Part shown: positions 62,024-64,000 of the stretch, one piece after another
How the letters are laid out: the number at the start of each line of letters is the position of its first letter
How positions within the stretch are numbered: the first letter of the stretch is position 1
Source: Hyalangium gracile
GTDB lineage: Bacteria > Myxococcota > Myxococcia > Myxococcales > Myxococcaceae
Length of the DNA: 64,000 nt
Direction: 5' to 3'
Assembly (NCBI RefSeq): GCF_020103725.1
Contig: NZ_JAHXBG010000004.1
Location: 434,001 to 498,000, forward strand
The notes under the pieces: generated by a model
What the model saw: the letters and a program-made list of their open reading frames with translations, nothing else
The model's database searches: none
What the model was told of the DNA's origin: nothing
Program-made: the position numbers and the translations under genes

Positions 62024-62500
62024 TCACTCGACCTCTGGCTGTCCAATACAGGCCTCCTCATACTCCCAGCGCTCCTGGCTGACGCCGGGGGAGAGTGCCT
62101 GACGTACAACCGCAAGAGGAACGCCGGGGGGAATGTCGATGGCTACCAGACGGGGCAGGTGGCTACGCTCGGTGTCGCACCCCAACCGCTCCACGAGTTC
62201 GCACAGCTCGGATACCTGGGGCTCGTCATGAACAAGAATGCGGAAGGTGCTGTGACCAGAGGATTGAAGGACCTGATCGAAGCGCAGCACACCCTCTTCG
62301 GCTCCTTCTTCAGGGACGGCGGACACGACGTCCCCCCATGCAAGGTTGCGCGCAAAGAAGGGTATATTGTCTAGCTGATAGCGACCTTCTCCTATGGGGA
62401 GAGCCCATAACCGCTCCGCGCCCACGGGCGGATATCCGTCCTCGTCCTGCTCCAAGGGAACGATGATTTTGACGTGGCGCTTGGAATCGTCACCCTTCAC
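62024..62500 (-). CDS. DUF4265 family protein, possible immunity partner of the HNH nuclease
   Basis: 158 residues from GTG 62500, preferred because GGAGG lies seven bases before it; an ATG at 62518 overlaps the HNH stop codon (ATGA). The DUF4265 signature is clear: VKIIVPLEQDEDGYPPVGAE, RLWALPIGEGRYQLDNIPFF, ARNLAWGDVVSAV and LQSSGHSTFRILVH. It is cytosolic, acidic, alpha+beta. Family function is unknown, but it lies directly behind a secreted nuclease. That linkage and the small acidic character suggest immunity. Confidence 0.85.
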   Translation of the reverse strand: MKGDDSKRHVKIIVPLEQDEDGYPPVGAERLWALPIGEGRYQLDNIPFFARNLAWGDVVSAVPEEGAEEGVLRFDQVLQSSGHSTFRILVHDEPQVSELCELVERLGCDTERSHLPRLVAIDIPPGVPLAVVRQALSPGVSQERWEYEEACIGQPEVE

Positions 62501-62514
62501 CGCGGCACCTCCTG

Positions 62515-62943
62515 TCATTGCTCCTTGTCGCCTTTCTTGAGGTTGCAGTCCCTGCAGAGGATCTGGCCGTTGTCCGGCACGCCCTTGCCTCCCTTGGACT
62601 TCGGGACAACGTGGTCCACCTGCGTCTCATTGGAGGGAGGCGTAACTCCTTTCTGGTGTTGCTGGGCTGGGACTGTCTCGACACCACAGTTCTCGCAGCG
62701 GTTCGTGCCGTCGTTGCGGCTAGCGTTTTCTTGTTTGACGCTCTCCTTGCTCTTTGGAGTGAAGCGCGTGCCTTTGGGTTTGCCTGCGATTCCAAAACCT
62801 TCAATCTCACCAGGGACTCCGATATCACCGGACTCACTCACGAGAGCAGTGAGCCTCGGGGCTCCTACGCATGGATTCGGTTCGGCACGCGCCACGCTCG
62901 CCGCACAAGCAACAAGAACTACCAGGAGTCGAAGCCAGTTCAT
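62515..62943 (-). CDS. Secreted HNH nuclease (polymorphic-toxin type)
   Basis: 142 residues from ATG 62943. The signal peptide is MNWLRLLVVLVACAASVARA. A roughly 45-residue linker follows, then an HNH domain: RFTPKSKESVKQENASRN, RCENCGVETVPAQQHQKGVT, TQVDHVVPKSKGGKGVPDNG and QILCRDCNLKKGDK. The two CxxC-type pairs bind zinc, and DH is the catalytic HNH core. The same domain is familiar as the C-terminal toxin of RHS and other polymorphic toxins; here it stands free behind a signal peptide. It is translationally adjacent to the DUF4265 gene. Confidence 0.88.
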   Translation of the reverse strand: MNWLRLLVVLVACAASVARAEPNPCVGAPRLTALVSESGDIGVPGEIEGFGIAGKPKGTRFTPKSKESVKQENASRNDGTNRCENCGVETVPAQQHQKGVTPPSNETQVDHVVPKSKGGKGVPDNGQILCRDCNLKKGDKEQ

Positions 62944-63174
62944 CTCTTGCCTTCCACAAGAGGTCACCCAAGAAGCAGTTTCTTGGCGTTACCTGATGCT
63001 ATGGGATTGAAGGTTGCCATCATCTCACACGGTCTTCGAGGGAGCACCTGCGGCCACCTGCGCGAACCGGGTACTGACGGGTAGAGTAGACAGGTCGGCG
63101 TGGAGCTTCATGGCGCATGGACGCCCCAGCACCCAGGTCCCAAAAGGTTGAAAGTCCAGGCTGGCTGCGGAGAC

Positions 63175-64000
63175 TCAGGGAGTGCGCGTGGGGTGCGACG
63201 TCGAGGGGCGCTCCGAGGACAGGGCAGGGACGTAGCACCTTCCCTTGAACAGCTTGGCGTTGTATGCGGCGCCGAGCGCGTCACACGCTTCGTGATTCAC
63301 TGGCACCCAGCACGCGCCGTTGAGGGAGACGTGGGCCTTGTGAGGGCAGCGCCCTCTGGCATCGGGCCGCACCTGCCCCGGTTGCGGCTCGGGCAGGGCC
63401 TCCTGCGCGAGCGGTGCTTGCACTGGTGGCTCCGCGGACTGTGCCGTGGAGGCGGTGGACGCAGCCTCGCCGAGCCCCGAGGTATCTGCCTCCCGCGGAG
63501 CAGCCGCTTCTCTCCGCTCTTGGGCGAGGAGAGGCTTCTCCCCGGACCACTTCGCCACTGCCCACCCCGTCCACACGACCAGCGTCACGGCCGCCGCCAT
63601 CGCGAGCCAGTGCCACCGGGGACGCGCGGAAGGTGGCGGGCGAGAGGCGCGCTCCAGGGCCTCGGCGAGCTGCGCCGCGGTGCCTCGCTGCTCGGGGTGC
63701 ACCGCGAGCATTCGCAGGATCAAGGCGCGGACGACAGGCTCCACCCCTCGAAGCGAGGCGGGAGTGCGCACCTTGTGGATGTGCCAGGTGCCGTGCTCAT
63801 CCCGGGTGGGCCCCACCCATTCCGCGTACTCGCCGGTGAGCAGCCGGCAGGCCGTCATTCCCAGCGCGTAGAGGTCATCGGCGGGCTGATGGGTATAGCG
63901 AGCCGAGCGGTCGCGGCGGGAGTTGATTTCAAAGAGGCTCGCTTCCGGGGAGCGGTAGAGCGGGGTGCCCACGCAGACGGCGGGAGGCGTGAGCCGCTCG
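63175..64000 (-). CDS. Membrane Ser/Thr protein kinase, C-terminal part (5' end off window)
   Basis: 275 codons of an open frame that continues beyond the right edge. Visible are the end of the kinase activation segment and C-lobe (VGTPLYRSPEAS, ADDLYALGMTACRLLTGEYA, LILRMLAVHPEQRGTAAQLA). A membrane helix follows (WLAMAAAVTLVVWTGWAVAK), then a Pro/Ala/Gln linker and a small Cys module (RCPHKAHVSLNGACWVPVNH ... LFKGRCYVPA). Cystobacterineae have many such kinases with this four-Cys C-terminal module. Catalytic residues are outside the window. Confidence 0.9.
   Translation of the reverse strand, partial: ERLTPPAVCVGTPLYRSPEASLFEINSRRDRSARYTHQPADDLYALGMTACRLLTGEYAEWVGPTRDEHGTWHIHKVRTPASLRGVEPVVRALILRMLAVHPEQRGTAAQLAEALERASRPPPSARPRWHWLAMAAAVTLVVWTGWAVAKWSGEKPLLAQERREAAAPREADTSGLGEAASTASTAQSAEPPVQAPLAQEALPEPQPGQVRPDARGRCPHKAHVSLNGACWVPVNHEACDALGAAYNAKLFKGRCYVPALSSERPSTSHPTRTP

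Overview
The window is high-GC DNA from a delta-proteobacterial myxobacterium, most likely suborder Cystobacterineae (Archangium/Cystobacter/Melittangium-like). This is inferred from gene content: several eukaryote-like Ser/Thr kinases, a kinase/AAA/GAF/histidine-kinase giant, a sigma54 activator, many secreted propeller, Kelch, GON and P-domain proteins, MopE-type Cys motifs, a zinc-finger anti-sigma factor with a CHAT peptidase domain, and a DUF4265 protein. No database search was possible, so every family call comes from motif recognition.

Layout. 1-7.1 kb is an accessory, decaying region: a truncated IS1380-type transposase, a broken esterase, a histidine-kinase tail, a large intact NACHT-pentapeptide NTPase (2838-5939) that looks like a prokaryotic NLR-type immune gene, and a frameshifted DUF421 gene. 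7.4-14.3 kb is housekeeping and regulation: a CBS protein, Rnk, ValS, two small exported proteins, and a LytTR regulator overlapping a LytS-like kinase. 14.4-22.7 kb is the most unusual part: a WD40 protein, a serpin fused to a protein kinase, and, convergent with them, an ECF sigma factor translationally coupled to a zinc-finger/TPR/CHAT protein. 22.8-30.8 kb holds secreted proteins, ohr/ohrR, esterases, a cold-shock gene with a clear terminator, a methyltransferase, an ADP-ribosylglycohydrolase and a phosphatase. 30.9-38 kb holds a subtilase with an N-terminal P-domain, a propeller lipoprotein, two decayed regulators and a duplicated GON-domain protein. 38-48.5 kb is a signalling block: Ser/Thr kinase-TPR, sigma54 activator, and hybrid kinase. 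48.5-58.7 kb has a Tat-exported amidohydrolase, three surface lipoproteins, a double-frameshifted DUF6891-like gene and three copies of a 46-bp palindromic repeat. 58.8-63 kb is a second candidate conflict island: a nucleoside-phosphorylase/HEAT/membrane protein, a DUF4265 protein, and a secreted HNH nuclease coupled to it. The right edge cuts a Ser/Thr kinase.

Working together (inference). The 14.4-22.7 kb cluster puts a protease-inhibitor fold on a kinase beside a caspase-like CHAT domain that sits on an anti-sigma factor, suggesting a proteolysis-gated signalling module. The HNH and DUF4265 genes look like a toxin/immunity pair. The NACHT and phosphorylase-HEAT proteins each look like one-gene anti-phage or cell-death effectors.
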